DNA of 64,000 bases, from NCBI GenBank assembly GCA_914767715.1, contig OU612065.1:27714001-27778000 (forward strand), given 5' to 3'. The notes beneath the pieces are model-generated. The model had not been told where the DNA came from, did no database searches, and saw only the letters and a list, made by a program, of their open reading frames with translations. The DNA is from Membranipora membranacea (Eukaryota; Bryozoa; Gymnolaemata; Cheilostomatida; Membraniporidae). Position 1 is the stretch's first letter. Each line of letters starts with the position of its first letter. A program made the translations under genes and the position numbers. Positions 1 through 13,800 of the stretch are shown here, one piece after another.

Positions 1-179
1 TGCTATAAACACTGTTTTGCCAGAAATGGTTTTGAATTTTTCCTGACTTGTTCTGATTTCGCTATAATATTTTTGGCTTCTCTCACTCAAACATCTGGAA
101 CCCTCTTTATATCAGTTTACCTAAGGATAGCTAGGAGTACTAAGACTACACTGAGTGCATACTTGTGTTTTATCTTTAG
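1..179 (+). other. Partial DNAH10 intron at the left edge
   Basis: These bases precede the first visible DNAH10 exon and end in a TTTATCTTTAG acceptor. I see no other feature. The upstream exons of DNAH10, including the start codon, are outside the window. Confidence 0.8.
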
Positions 180-3100
180 ATTTGAAGATTCGATTCTTGG
201 TAAACTTTGACTCTGAGTTACTAGAAATAGCTTGTGAATGCAGACATTTAGAGCAGCTTGGCTATCATATCCCTGAGCTCACTCGCAATCTCGCCTTACA
301 GTTAGATAAATACCTCAGTGCTCAGTATAAACTACAGATGATGATAGATAGATATCATCTACTACTCGATAGTCTCAATCCAGCTGAGGTTTGTATGTTA
401 TCGTGTCATGTTTATTGATGGTTGTCGAAAACTGTGCTGCTTTATTTTTCAAAGATTATTCCAGCCGGTATTTATGGTAAAGAGAGTCGAAGTTTCAAAT
501 ATAGCTGTGGGTTTATTATTTGTGCTTTCTCAATACTGGATATATTTGCAGACCAAGCTGATGGACAAACAGCTGAAAGAGTTAAGGAGGATTCTCAAAC
601 CGGGGCTCACTCGACTTAACTGGTACACTCTGGGTATCGTTGACTTTGCTGTAAAATGCACTCAGGTAACTGAACACATCCTTATCCATCTTGACAAGAT
701 CCTAAAGGTTTAAAATCTGGGCTTTGCGTTACTGATATTTTGGCATAGTAAACAGTGTAAGATGTCATACTAATTTTCTCAGTTTGTTTGTAGGCCATCG
801 GTAAAGTGGAAACGTTGGTGAATCAAGTACAGAAGAACGCTGCTGACATACAATCCAGGCTTTCTGTTATAACTTCAGCTAATCTCTTTGAACATCCGAG
901 AACAGATGTCGTTGTGCTTCCTACTGCAAAGGTGAGCTTTGTCATAATAAAATTTTACTTTCCATATTGGGTATTACTATCTAAGAGATAATTTGTATTC
1001 AAAAGCCATTGATCTTTCGAAATAGTCACTATCTTCTTTGTATCCGGTAACCATAAGTATTAACCAACATAGAAATACTATTGTCTTTGCTTCAGGAGTT
1101 TTTTGAGCACATGGAGAATCGTCGTGTGTACACCACACAGAAGTTAGTTACTACATACAGAGCTATGAGCCCTATGCTTACTAAAATTGAAGGGCTCGTA
1201 GTAAACACAAATACTGGAAAAGCACCCAAACTGGCCCCTTATTATCAGTACTGGGAGAGTATTATATACGATGGTATAAAACAGGTAAGGCACTTACCTG
1301 ACACCTCTCTCCTCATAGCAGAAGTGATAACTTGTGTTGCTACTTATATTTTAGTCATTGCGATGCTCACCATTCTAAGCTAATAAATGACTTCAGTCTC
1401 CTTGATACTTTTCAAAGCACGCATATTCACCTGCTGTTTACAATCTTCACCATTATCACCTTACCCTCTTACATGTTCACATTCTGCTTATATCCCGACT
1501 TTCAATACCTCCTTACACACACAGCTGGTAGTAACTAATCTTCAGAAGTTTCTTGTGATGGTCACTGGAGAGAGACCATTCTTCAGCATAGAGTGTGCCC
1601 TCTGTCCTCCGGAGATAACTCTCATGCCCAGCTGTAACGATCTGTTCAAACAGTTTGTTGCATGTACTAGAGAGACTATCGAAGTGTGAGTCATCATCAT
1701 CTGATCATACACCAATTGTTACCAATGTCACCTTTCTCTTTTCTCTTCGTGAACTCTATACAGTCTTCTACTTGGATATATGTGTATTTAACTCATGTTT
1801 TTTCACCCTGACCAACCCTGACAACTAGGAATGATAATTGTATAACCTCTGCCGTAATGTATTCGATGGAATTTTCATATTTTCAAAGCATTCTTGGTTG
1901 AATCTGTAATAGATCGAGAGCGTTTGTACGCTGGATGCATGGTACATGTGTGGAGACAGCTCCTCAGCCTATAGCTGGATCAGACACCCCGTATGTGTTC
2001 TCATTTCAACCTGACGTCGCAAACCAACCGGATGTGGTGGACTTGGCTAATAAGATAATAGCTAGAGGAAAAGATATACTGACACGAGTTCAGCGATACT
2101 TCCTACGCTGGGCTAAACACAAGCCTGTATGGGTGGTGGATAAGGTTTGTGCTGACAACATTTGATTTAAGATGAATCATCTATTTAATTACAGAGAATA
2201 GGTTAAAAAAGGGAAAATGACTGCAAGTGTATAACCAATAAATCGCGATGATGAATTTTTTTTTTGTACATACAGACCCTGGTCTGAGGACGATCTTGGG
2301 TAAAATACCCCAGATGAGTAAACCAAAGTTAGAGTCGAGATTAGCAGTTTGGGAGTGTTGTAATGTTAGCTAGCAAAAAATATCACTAGCTCAGGTTGAG
2401 TTTATATTATGAAAAGAGCAAATTGGCTATTGCATTGTATTGCATTGTATTGCATTGTATTGCATGTCTGTGTGAAAATATGTACTACTTGATGGTACTT
2501 ATTTTTCTATTTGATTACAGCAACAAAGAGCAGAGAAATGGAAAAGTAAGGAGAAAGTCGAGGCAGTGGAGCGTTATGATGATAGACTGATCAACTATAA
2601 AGCTATCATGGATAAGATGGACGCCAACCCTAATTATCACTCCATCAACTGTGTCCAGCTAGTATTAGGGCCACTTCTCGTTGGTATCAAGACACACGCG
2701 AAGGAATGGCTCACTATATTTGGTTCATTACTTGAGGATATGGCTAAAGTTAAACTCAATGTCATTGGGGCTTACATCAAGGTGAGATTCTAAGGAATTT
2801 GCAATGACCTCTTAAAATAACAACTATGTGTGTGCTATATCCAGATCCTCTGGCAGAGTTACCCTTCTGGAAGAAATGGTCAATTTCAATGAAAGTGTGC
2901 CAATGATAAATTCATTAAGTTTTAATTATGCTTATTATTGGATTTTACAATTAATTATTCTCATGATTTCAAGCAAGATACACAAGTTAAATTCTACATG
3001 TATGGCAGTTTTTGAGCAAGTCATGACCTATAATAAGACATGTCTTACAATTTAGAGTTGCCCTCTCTTTGAACACATTGTTCAAAGAGAGGATAACCAT

Positions 3101-4827
3101 CAAATCAGAACCTGTCCCTCATTAAATGTAATAAAATGTAATTATATATATTATGTAATATAATAATGTTAAGGATAAATATGAGAATCTAAAACGAGAG
3201 CCAGCTACGATAGAGGATCTGAAGTATTCACTTGGACAGATAGCTGAGATAAGACGTAACACAGTAGAGAATGAGTATATGATATGTGTCATGTTGGAAA
3301 TGTACAGAACTCTAGCCATGTACTCTCTAGAGGTTAGCATGAGTGCATACAATATTTTAATGGTCACTCTTATATAAATAGTTTGATATATTTGATATAG
3401 GAAGACTACGTTATTTTTATTATCATTGCTGTGTATTAAGATAGCCATGTCTCCTATATCAGCCATTGTCCTATATGCATTTGGAACTCTTCCAATACTA
3501 TTTTTGGCCTGTCATGTGATAAAAACCGTGACAAATTTTTGGTAATCTGGGTATTCCTGGCCTACTGAGTCTTAAATTTAATATCCCAACCATGACTACC
3601 TGTCCTATGTAACCAAACCACGCGAATCTGTCTGACTGCCTTCTGATAACATCTCTAAATTTCTTCAACCTTTATCTCTAGACAGTGATTTTTAAACGTT
3701 ACTCCCCTTTATGTAGAATAGGTATTTGTCCATAAGGCATAAGTTTTGAGAAATTCAAGGGCGGGCATTGATTTCAAATTCAAGGCAACCCTACTTGCTA
3801 TTGACCATGTGTGCGTGGAATAGACTGGGAAACAGGCCATTGTGATTTTGTATAACCTCAATCTTTCTGCCAAAGCCCAATTGCTACATTTATAAACTAG
3901 ATACCATTACGAAGCCTGAAAATACTGATTTATCTTGGTTGAGTTGGCAATTAAGTTCATAAATTATCCATTATTGATGAATGACCTTATATCAACTAGT
4001 ACTTCACCGTAAGACTGTGTTTTATTTCAGCTACCTTACTTTAAGGCAAGTAGCGAGACATTTTAGATGTTAAATAGGGTAAGCCGTGACTGATGTAAAG
4101 TGATCGTCACCAGAGATTGATCACAATAACAAATCATGTCTTATAATCTTCTCTATGTAGGTACCAGAGCACCAGAGGGATATGAGCAGTAAGATAATGC
4201 AGCAGTATCAGGACTTACTCTATCATACTAAAGAAGTAGAATGCTGGCTTACTCCTGCCAAACATCAGTTCATTAATGTATGTCTAAATACTGCTTATAA
4301 TATCTACAAGGAAGTGTATATGGGCTTCATTTTTTTGTCACAGATGCTATAAGAATTATGGCGTGGGATTGAATCGGTGCCAAATATTGAGGGCCTTTTG
4401 TAAATGAGGTGCTCTAAACTACGAAGAGTGTGTTGTAAATATATATACATATGGGATTATGGTAAAATAATCTTATCTTGATATTTAATTTCAAAATAGA
4501 GTTTACTATGAGAAACTTACTAACTATCTGTCAGGGTGAAAATCTTAATCTCCATACAATTACCAGGGTCATAACGCCATATGCTACCCAGAGTTCTGGT
4601 GCAGTCCTTTTTGCAGTAAGCGTACATATGTCCCAGATGCATTGACAAATTGTACAGGATGTATTGGTAATGTGGTATTGTTTGGGAAGACTTAATTTAT
4701 ATTCTTGTATATATTCCCCAGTTCACAAAGGATCAGATAAAGGAGTTTAAGACAGACCTGAACGTCTTTTTTGAGAGTCTGACGAAGAAAGAAGGACCCG
4801 GTCATGTAGGCAGAGACCTAATCAAGG
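180..4827 (+). CDS. DNAH10: DNAH10 exons 1-10: N-terminal tail (DHC_N1) segment
   Basis: Exons: 180-388, 552-665, 794-931, 1096-1284, 1525-1685, 1913-2144, 2521-2781, 3174-3332, 4161-4277, 4722-4827. They encode part of the tail that dimerises the heavy chains and carries intermediate and light chains at the base of the arm. Recognisable tail sequence includes [10 protein letters not shown] near 3310 and FVRWMHGTC near 1930. Junction phases agree throughout, for example two bases plus one base across 1685/1913. The acceptor at 3174 follows an unusually AT-rich tract, so that boundary is the least certain. The first exon begins with two bases completing a codon from an exon outside the window. 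The intron at 3333-4160 contains nothing I can identify. Confidence 0.85.
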
Positions 4828-7800
4828 GTATGTCGCATGTATAATATCATCTCATATCAACTAGTCCCAGTCCCACTTAGGCATTTGGTATAGTACGGTA
4901 CTAATTATAATTCACCAAATATAAAATGTACGGAAATCCTGTTAAAAATGCTTATCTGCATGTGAGTCCTGCTGCCAAAGAATTCTGATAGCAGATAACT
5001 CCAAACTTGCATTGAAAAAAATAAATATTGTGAATAATTCTAAGATCCCATCAGTACAAGGCTGTGCAGTTAGGTCCCCAGACTATAATGTGTGTGATAT
5101 TAATGTGGGTATTTGGTTATATAATCATTAGGTGCTGATATGTTGGTGTTGTATAAGACATCACTAGAAGATCTGGAGAAGAGACAGAGAGAGTTAGCAC
5201 TGGCTGAGAAGTTATTTGATTTACCGATCACAATGTACATAAAACTGGTCAAGGCTCAGAAGGAACTCAGTGATCTGTCTAAAATATACCTGCTTCATAA
5301 AGAATTCACGGTATGGCAAGTAGGAAGAAAGATGTGCTATAAAAAAACACACATCTGACTATGTTTACTGATGATGTAATGAGGATGTGGTTGTCACTAA
5401 AAAATTATAACCTAATATTTCTCTGTAGGCTGTTGTTAAGTAAGAATGCTTAAGAAACAAAAACTTTCTCCTCGGCTATTAGTCCAACAGCTTGTATGGA
5501 TAACTACTTGTTCTGATGATCTGAAATATCTCCCATAGTACCTAATAATGAAATCAGTGAGAAATGAGATATAATTAACTCTTATAAATATCTTTTGATT
5601 ATCACAACCAGGAAGCCAAGAAGGGCTGGAGTGATACTCTCTGGTCTAATCTCGATATGAAGGTACTTACAGAAGGCATAGAAGAATTTATCAAGATGGT
5701 GAGAAAAATGCCTAAGGATATGAGACAGTTACCACTGGCTAAAGTTGTCGATGAAATGATGAAAGAGTTCAGAGACTCACTTCCACTCTTTGTTGACCTC
5801 AAACACGAGGCTCTTCGTCCCAGGTGAGGGATAAGGTTCAGTGTTCCCATGATAAGCTCAACATGACCTATAGAGGGTAAACTAACCAGAAACAGAACAC
5901 TGAAGGATATATTGGAGACAAGTTACATGACTCATCAGCCTAATTATGTCCTAAAGCTGTAGTTGAGTTGAATCCATATCACAAGTGTTGTTATTTGTGT
6001 AAGTATAAAGTGTAGTTTATACTGTCATACAGGCACTGGGGAGAGTTAATGGAGAAGACAGGACAATCATTTGATATCAATCCTGACACCTTTACTCTAC
6101 AGCATGTATTCGCTATGGAGTTACACCAATATAAGGATTCAATAAGTGACATTGTAGCTGCTGCTCAGAAAGAGTTGAGCATAGAGCGAGTAAGTGTTGC
6201 GTTGCCAGACCCAGATATCATTCAAGGAATTTATATATACAAGTAAATCTAGCTGGTAATACTGCATAGCCACTGCTAGTCAGAGGATGGACAGATGAAT
6301 TAATAATAATAGGTGCACGATTACTTCTTGGGTTGACAATTTGTCGTATGCCTCGGTAAAATAAACACCAGAATATTTTACCCGATGTTTTTGGCAATCA
6401 TGATGTTTGGACCATTTCACATAATAATACGGCTGCACGTTTGTGCAGCAGAATGTGTAGGATATAAATATACTGGTGATAAGACATCTTATCAGCTAAT
6501 AAGCGATTTGGTAATGTCACTTCATTTTTGTTGCTGTAATTTTATGATAGCTGGTTATTGACACATAAGTCGAGGAATCTGTGTATCAGCAAATGAAGAT
6601 CAAATCCTCAGTTTGGCCTGATTTGATAACAGATAATATTATATCATGTAGGGAGTGAAGGACATAGAGGAACAGTGGAAGCATATTAAATTCAACGTCA
6701 TCAAGTTTATGAAGGGGGCGTCAGATAGGGGATATATACTTGGTGGAGTGGATGAGGTTATGGTACTACTAGATGAACATATCATGAACTTACAGGGCAT
6801 GTCAGCATCCAGATTTATTGGTCCGTTTAGGAACTCAGTCTATGAATGGGAGAGAAGCCTGTCTTATATATATGAAGTTATTGAGGTAATATCTGTTCTG
6901 TGCCATAACACACTATGGGTCTTGTATTTATCTCCTGGGTTGTCATGAATTTATAATGAGCCCTCCTATTTTTGCCCAATCATATGTTTTTACAGCGTTA
7001 TTGCGTTGTCAAGTTGAGATGCCAAGACCACCATGAAATGAACTGGCTTTTTGTAGAGGTGTCATTATGTTGACACCTCTACAAAAAGCAAGTTAATGTC
7101 ATGGTGGTCTTGGCATCTCATCTCGTTGGAACATTGCCAAAATAAAACAAAGATAACACACTACTCACTGACCTGAGGTGATCTTGAGATTAGATAGTAG
7201 GTATTTAGTCATATAGCAGTACTGCCAGACTTTCTACAAATTTTTGTATGTTGCTGCTGCGTAGAATAATCATGACATCGCCATCCCTTCCTCACCCTTC
7301 CTCACAACTAACTATATTTCCTTACTGTGTTATTTTCCTTCTTCCGGTCATCAATACTAATTGTGTTGGATGTAGCCTCTGAAATGAAGCCCTTTTTACT
7401 GCTAATTAAAGTTCGTTTTAGTTTAAAAGGTTACTTGATGATTTATATAATTACCAATATAAATAATGATTATTTCAGGCCTGGATGCTGGTGCAAAGAA
7501 AGTGGATGTATTTAGAGGGAATATTTCTGGGAGGAGATATTCGCTCACAGCTTCCGGAAAGTGCTAAAAGATTCGATAGAATAGATACTGCCTTCCGAAA
7601 GGTTAGTCGAGTTTATTCTGAGAATGGCTGACATGATTGAAATTATTCTCCCTAATGAATGAAATGGTTAATCGTTGAATATTTTGAGTGGCAGGAAGTT
7701 GGATGACATGATGACGATTCTTTTCCAATTATGCCTCAAGGATTTCAATATTCCCTATTCTGTGATTGCAATGCATTTAACCTATTGATACATGAGATAT

Positions 7801-10800
7801 GTGTGGAACAAGCTGGGCATTCATTGCTATGTTGTAACTTTGAAGTTACTTTATAGCAAACATTACACTGAACAATGATTTCAACTTGAAGTTTCAATTC
7901 AATGGTACCAGCAATAAAAAGAATATTTTAAATTCCTTAGTGTAGGGTCGGTCTATTGGTAGGGTGGGCGATGTAGGATGGAAAATGTAACCGAATGGCT
8001 GTCCTTGTTGTTAAACTTAAACACCTTTCCATGACAAGCGCTTCGTAGATGTATCCATTAGCTATTAATGGTGAATAGATTATTTGCCAGCTTGCTTACA
8101 TAGCAAACAATTTAGAGCCTATGATGCACCATCGAAATGTGTCATATATATTATTTGTTATAATTCAATTCTTTAAGTTTATTTTTAACTTATTTTTTTG
8201 TAAAGATGCAGAATGAGACAGCTAAGAACCCTCTGATAAAGCCAGCCTGTCACACGGCCAACCGACTAGAAGATTTACAGGGTATAGCTGATGGACTGGA
8301 GATCTGTCAGAAATCACTGAATGATTACCTCGACACTAAGCGTAACGCCTTCCCGCGATTCTTCTTCATATCAGACGACGAACTGCTGAGCATTCTGGGA
8401 AGCAGCGACCCTCACTGTGTACAGGAGCACATGATCAAGGTGAGTTGACTAATTTTGTGTTCTGATATAGGTGTGATTAGCTGGTAGATTTGCCCGACCA
8501 GGTTGTTAGATCGAAGGGAGGTCATATCTAGGTCCTAACGGGAAAGAGTGTTATACCGCAGGTATCACATCATATCATAGTATCAATCAATGATGAAAGA
8601 TTGTGTAAACTATGCAGTTTTCCACTGAGTGAAAACATACTGTTGAAACACTTGATTCAACCTAAGGCCATTTTGCATTGAGCATGACAAGTCAATGGGA
8701 TTTCCCAGTTGAGCTGCGGAACTGAATGCTTAGCTCTGGATTCTAATGCATTTTGGGAAGCTCAACCCTGCTCCACAAAATGAATGCCAATATGTTTTTT
8801 ACATACCAGTTGAATCTGGTTTCATTGTTTGAATACATACTCAATCGCAACAAAAAAACTTGTATGACCCTAATGACTTTCTTATTCAATTGAAACATAC
8901 ATATTTGAATAAAAGCGATAACAAATATGAAGTGTTGCCAATAATAAAAGCAAATTTGCATAAAATGTTTAGGGTGATTTGCTTTGAAGTTGTTTTCAAA
9001 TAAAAGTTGAGTGACAAATAATCGTCATCATCAGTGGTAGCTATTTATTTTCTTAGACATGGATATTAAATTTTATTTCAAATTTTCAATCATTAAATTG
9101 AATTGTTTAACATATAGGAGGAAGCTTTTATTTTCCTCCTAAAATCGACAACGAAGAATTGCACTGCAGTTAATATCCTCCTAATAAAAAGTCGCCATAA
9201 AAACATATGGACAAGTAATTAAAAATGGCTTTATTTGAATAAGTGAATGGATTCATTAGTTTCTGCGTTCTGGACACAAAGACTCTTGAGATGGTTGGAG
9301 ATTGGCAGCTGCTTATCAACCGCCACTCCAATCAGTTTAGCATTTGTGCAGTTGTCCAGCATAAAACCATTCAGATGGAAAGTTGGCACATACTTGTGCC
9401 CCAGCTGCGTTGTTGAGGCATTGACTAGCGTGGCTGTTCTCGCCTGCCCATTGACTGACCTGATCTAGTGCAGTTTGGTGTCGAGTTTCTGCTGACAGGT
9501 CTGACTTTTTGAACAAGCCATACACTGTCAATTCATCCACATACTTTACGATGTCACATCCGGGCGTGATTCTGAGATTGTCGATGCTACAACCAGGGAC
9601 GAAGCTTGGTTCCTTGAGTAGCTCCTATAGATATTTCAATGTATTGTGATCGTACATTCATGCTCACACAGCACCATGTTTTGCTCAGAAAGTTATCAAT
9701 TAGATTTATCAACCCAGGAGGAGTAATACTGACTTAACCATAAGACTATCAGTAATTTGTGCAGTTTATGTGACACTGACTTGAGAAGTCAGTTACAGAA
9801 TAAGAGCAATATTGTTGCCAATGTACCTGTCTGGTGGTTTTTATTGGGAGCAGCTTGTATTCCACAATTACCAATGTACTCCTGTGCCAGTAATAAATAC
9901 CTAATATATTGTCTTTTACAGATGTTTGATAATATTGCCTCACTGAACTTTGTGAGAGGTTCTAACGGACTAGATGTGATAGCTACAGCGATGGTGTCAG
10001 CAGAGGGAGAGGTTATGACCTTTAGAGAGGCTGTTGTTGCCGAGGGTAGAGTTGAGGACTGGATGACCGGTGTATTAGAGGAGATGAGGAGAGCTAACCG
10101 TCTCATTACCAAGGAGGCCATATTCTTCTACTGTCATCAGAATTCAAGGTCAGATAATACATATTTTTATTTATTGTTTATTGAATCACAAAACATGACT
10201 GGTTACCTGATTTACTAGATGATTATAAAGACTAGATAAGCCACATAAGGCAGATATATTCATGGTCGTAAAGGATTCACATCAGGTGTCAGTTACCTAC
10301 CATTTATTAGGTGGAATAGCTGTGTACTAAAAGTTTTATCAGCTATTATTGATGTTGGACAGTTTGCTGTTACAAGCTTGTATGAGCATCAATTGAGGAA
10401 CATTCTTAGAAAATATCATAATCGACAAGGTCATTAGTAAAATCAATGCTCATTTTGAACTTTCAATTGGGCTAATCGATCCCGAATCGGTCACTCCGAA
10501 TGTATATGGTTCCAACAACGAGTGATCCATTTGGGAACTAGACCTCTAACAGGTTTTGTTTATCTCAGCAATGGATAATTAGGTAGCAATATAGGCATCA
10601 CAAACTACTTGAGAATTTCCTTCTTTTTTTTACACTTTTATTGAAACTTTTTACCAAATTGAAGCTTTAAGTTGTAGATAAATATAAATATGTGGTTTAC
10701 ATGTTTACACAGAGTTGACTGGATGATGGCCTACCAGGGGATGATTTGTCTGGCTGGTAATCAGGTCTGGTGGACCTGGGAGTGTGAGGATACATTTAAC

Positions 10801-13800
10801 AGGATGAAAAGAGGAAAAAACAAATCAGGGTTGAAGGACTTCGCAAAGAAACAGCATCGACAAATTGATGAACTTGTCGTCAAGGTGTGATTAGTGATCT
10901 CTTTTTAATATTACAGAACATTTTAAAACGAAAAAAAATCTAGACTAAAAGTGCTTTTGTGGGTCTTTTTTTAATCCAGTTACGCTCAATAATCTTAGAA
11001 CTGAGAAAAACCTGCGCTGGAGTGATTAGAATGACTAATATTTTCAACTTTTTAGGTGCGATCACCGCTGACTCCTAATGATAGAACTAAATTCAACACT
11101 GTACTGATCATAGATGTGCATGCAAGAGATATTATTGATGGCTTTGTCAGAGACAGGTGTGTAATGAAATCACAATTTTTTTTATTTGAAATTTTTATGT
11201 CATTCCAAACGAATGTGTATAAGAATAGAGTATAATATGCTTTCTATTTATGGTATCCTCCCCGCTTTGATTCGAGTCTACATAATTTATTGTTTAAACA
11301 TTTTGTTGTTATATTACTTGTCCCAAATAATAGGCAGTGAGATATAGGTTACTTTAAGCGCAATGCTGCAATAGCTGAACCAATTTGCTCTAAGTTAGTG
11401 GGCAAGTCAGTGTACCTTGGGGGGGGGGGGCACAAACCAAAAACTAACAAAACAAAATTTGGTCGAGATTGGGTTGATAATGAAATGCCAACATCGGCAA
11501 CCCGGGCAAAGTTAAGGCATTTATTTGCACATTTTATCTAAGGCATGTTGAACCCGCAAACGTCAAAACGTCGCAATCTAGCGTTCCACTAACGTCACAA
11601 TCCAAAAAACGTCGCAACGAAGGGTTTTTAAAACGTCGCAACGTCGCAAACCCACAAACGTCGCAATGTTTTAAATGTTGCAATAGCTCGAACCCACTAA
11701 CGTCGCAAATGTCGCAACTCAACAAAAATACGAAGTTGTCTTCTCATTTGATGCAAATTGGTGATGATGATATGTTGCGAGAAGTAGAAAGGAGCATACA
11801 AGCTTCAAAACACGGTGGGGAATTGAATATCAACATGATATATTGTGCTATGGGTAATTGTTGAGTATTTTTCAGGTTATTTGAATCATTTTTTTCACTT
11901 CCTAGGGCCTTTTGTTGTTACCTCAGAATCCATTAATGCTGTCATATTAGGGATGCTAATCACTATCTAGCAGACATAGTGACATACCAATTTGTGATGT
12001 ACCTTAATGTTTGATTTAGCCAAAGATTGAACTTGTCAAGAGGTGTTGACACAGTTGGATTGAGTGCTATATTTTTTCCTCTTGCTGACATGGCCTTAAT
12101 CCATCAAATTGCACAGCCTTCCCATGATGCAACACTTTGGATTTCCCAGATAAATAAAGTCAAACTTTTTTTATATACCATGTGCCATGTAATTTTTTAA
12201 TTTTAATTTTGTTGGGAGTTGTTTCCTCACAAAGTAAAATAGAATGACTCATAACGTGTTTTCTACATCCCACTTATGAAATAAAACGGTATGGTAGAAA
12301 GTTCATCCATTCTCCCTGGTTGAACATTAATGAACCTTGATAACAAGCAGATGTACATGAACAACCATCTGAGAGCCCTGGGCATGTTTATTGAGTTAAT
12401 TTTGGTTTGATCAATGGAAACAAAAACCTGTGTTCCTAGACAATACTGTGTGCCATGAGAATGTTTTGTCTTATATATAATATATATCTATGATATAGGC
12501 GCTGGCTGACCATGTTAGATTCATTTATCAATATGGATAATAAGTAGGCTATGGCTACAGCAGTTTTTCTCAGCTCTTTTTAATATTTTATTCATTGACC
12601 CTCCTCCATACCACTGAATAGATAGTATAGGCAGCCCACTGTATGTATAGGTAGAATAGATAGATACTGCTTCACTTGCTGGCTAGATAGGCAAAAGCAA
12701 GTTGAATTTTTAGAGGTAGGATAATAGTCTTTGGGTACCCAGGCATAGTTGAGCTGAAATTTTTTTAAATTGATTTCATTACTAAACAAGCAAATCACGA
12801 TATCTCAAAAAATTTCATCTGCTGGTCCCTTACCCTGTCTTGACAAGCTTTGTCGGAGGGGTTCCCCTCTCCTTCCAGCAATGCTTGTCAAGAAAGGCCA
12901 CTGTTTGCCATGGTCTTGCAGGATGTGGCACTTTGAAGACTTCTCTTTCAGGGAGTATACAATAACAAATTCAATAAAATTTAAGAGGTTAACAGTTCCC
13001 ATAATGCATATCTATGGAATTACCAAAGTATATTGAGGCCAATTATAATTTGACTTGAATTTTATAGGGAAACCCATTTATTTTATAACCATGGCAATTA
13101 ACAATAAGCCGCTGGGTCACAAAGCGATATTCAATTCTGTAAATTTTCAACTGCACTATCATTGACCCACTGTCAAGGTCTCTTGTCCACAACCCAGGGT
13201 TTGAGTTTACAAACTGCATATAATTCTAGTGATGAAAATACAATTGCCGTTACGCAATGCAAGGTGTAATATCACATCCTATTGTATGGTAATGGTTCCT
13301 ATGGTATCCTGTTGAGGTTTTATTATCATACCATAAAACCATAAAGTTGCATCTTGGGAATGATGTAAAAATTCTGTATTCAGTAGATAAAGGGTAAGTC
13401 ATAAAGAGATAGAGGGATTCATGCATATAATGATTCAACATTTATGGCATTTCAAGTAGTGTAAAAGCATAGCCCATATCAAACATGACAGTATATTTCA
13501 AGCTTGACATGTATGCAGATATTTGCCTTACTTGTGCTAAATCTTGATTAGCACCCATTTATGACAGTATTAATGGAGTCTGAGGTAACAATAAACAACC
13601 CTAGAAAGTGGAAAAATGATTCAAATAACCTGAAAACTACACAACAATTATGCATGGCACAATATATAATGTTGATATTCAATTCCCCACTGTGTTTTGT
13701 AGTTTGTATGCTCCTTTCTACTTCTCGCAACATATCATCATCACCAATTTGCATAAAATGAGACGACAACTTCGTATTTGTGTTGAGTTGCGACATTTGC

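Noticed and set aside
3122-3466. 114-codon minus-strand open frame.
   Set aside because: It is the antisense shadow of DNAH10 exon 8 and AT-rich intron.
9757-9921. Upstream extension of DNAH10 exon 17 on the plus strand.
   Set aside because: A TCTTTTACAG acceptor at 9921 and linker homology both begin at 9922; the upstream residues match nothing in dyneins.
11565-11720. Repeated 10-mers considered as a CRISPR array.
   Set aside because: Units are too short and irregularly spaced, the copies are inverted in a second arm, and the DNA is animal.
11534-11725. Minus-strand open frame over the AACGTCGCAA repeats, and its mirror on the plus strand at 13825-14020.
   Set aside because: Both are readings of the foldback arms; composition follows the 10-mer, not a protein.
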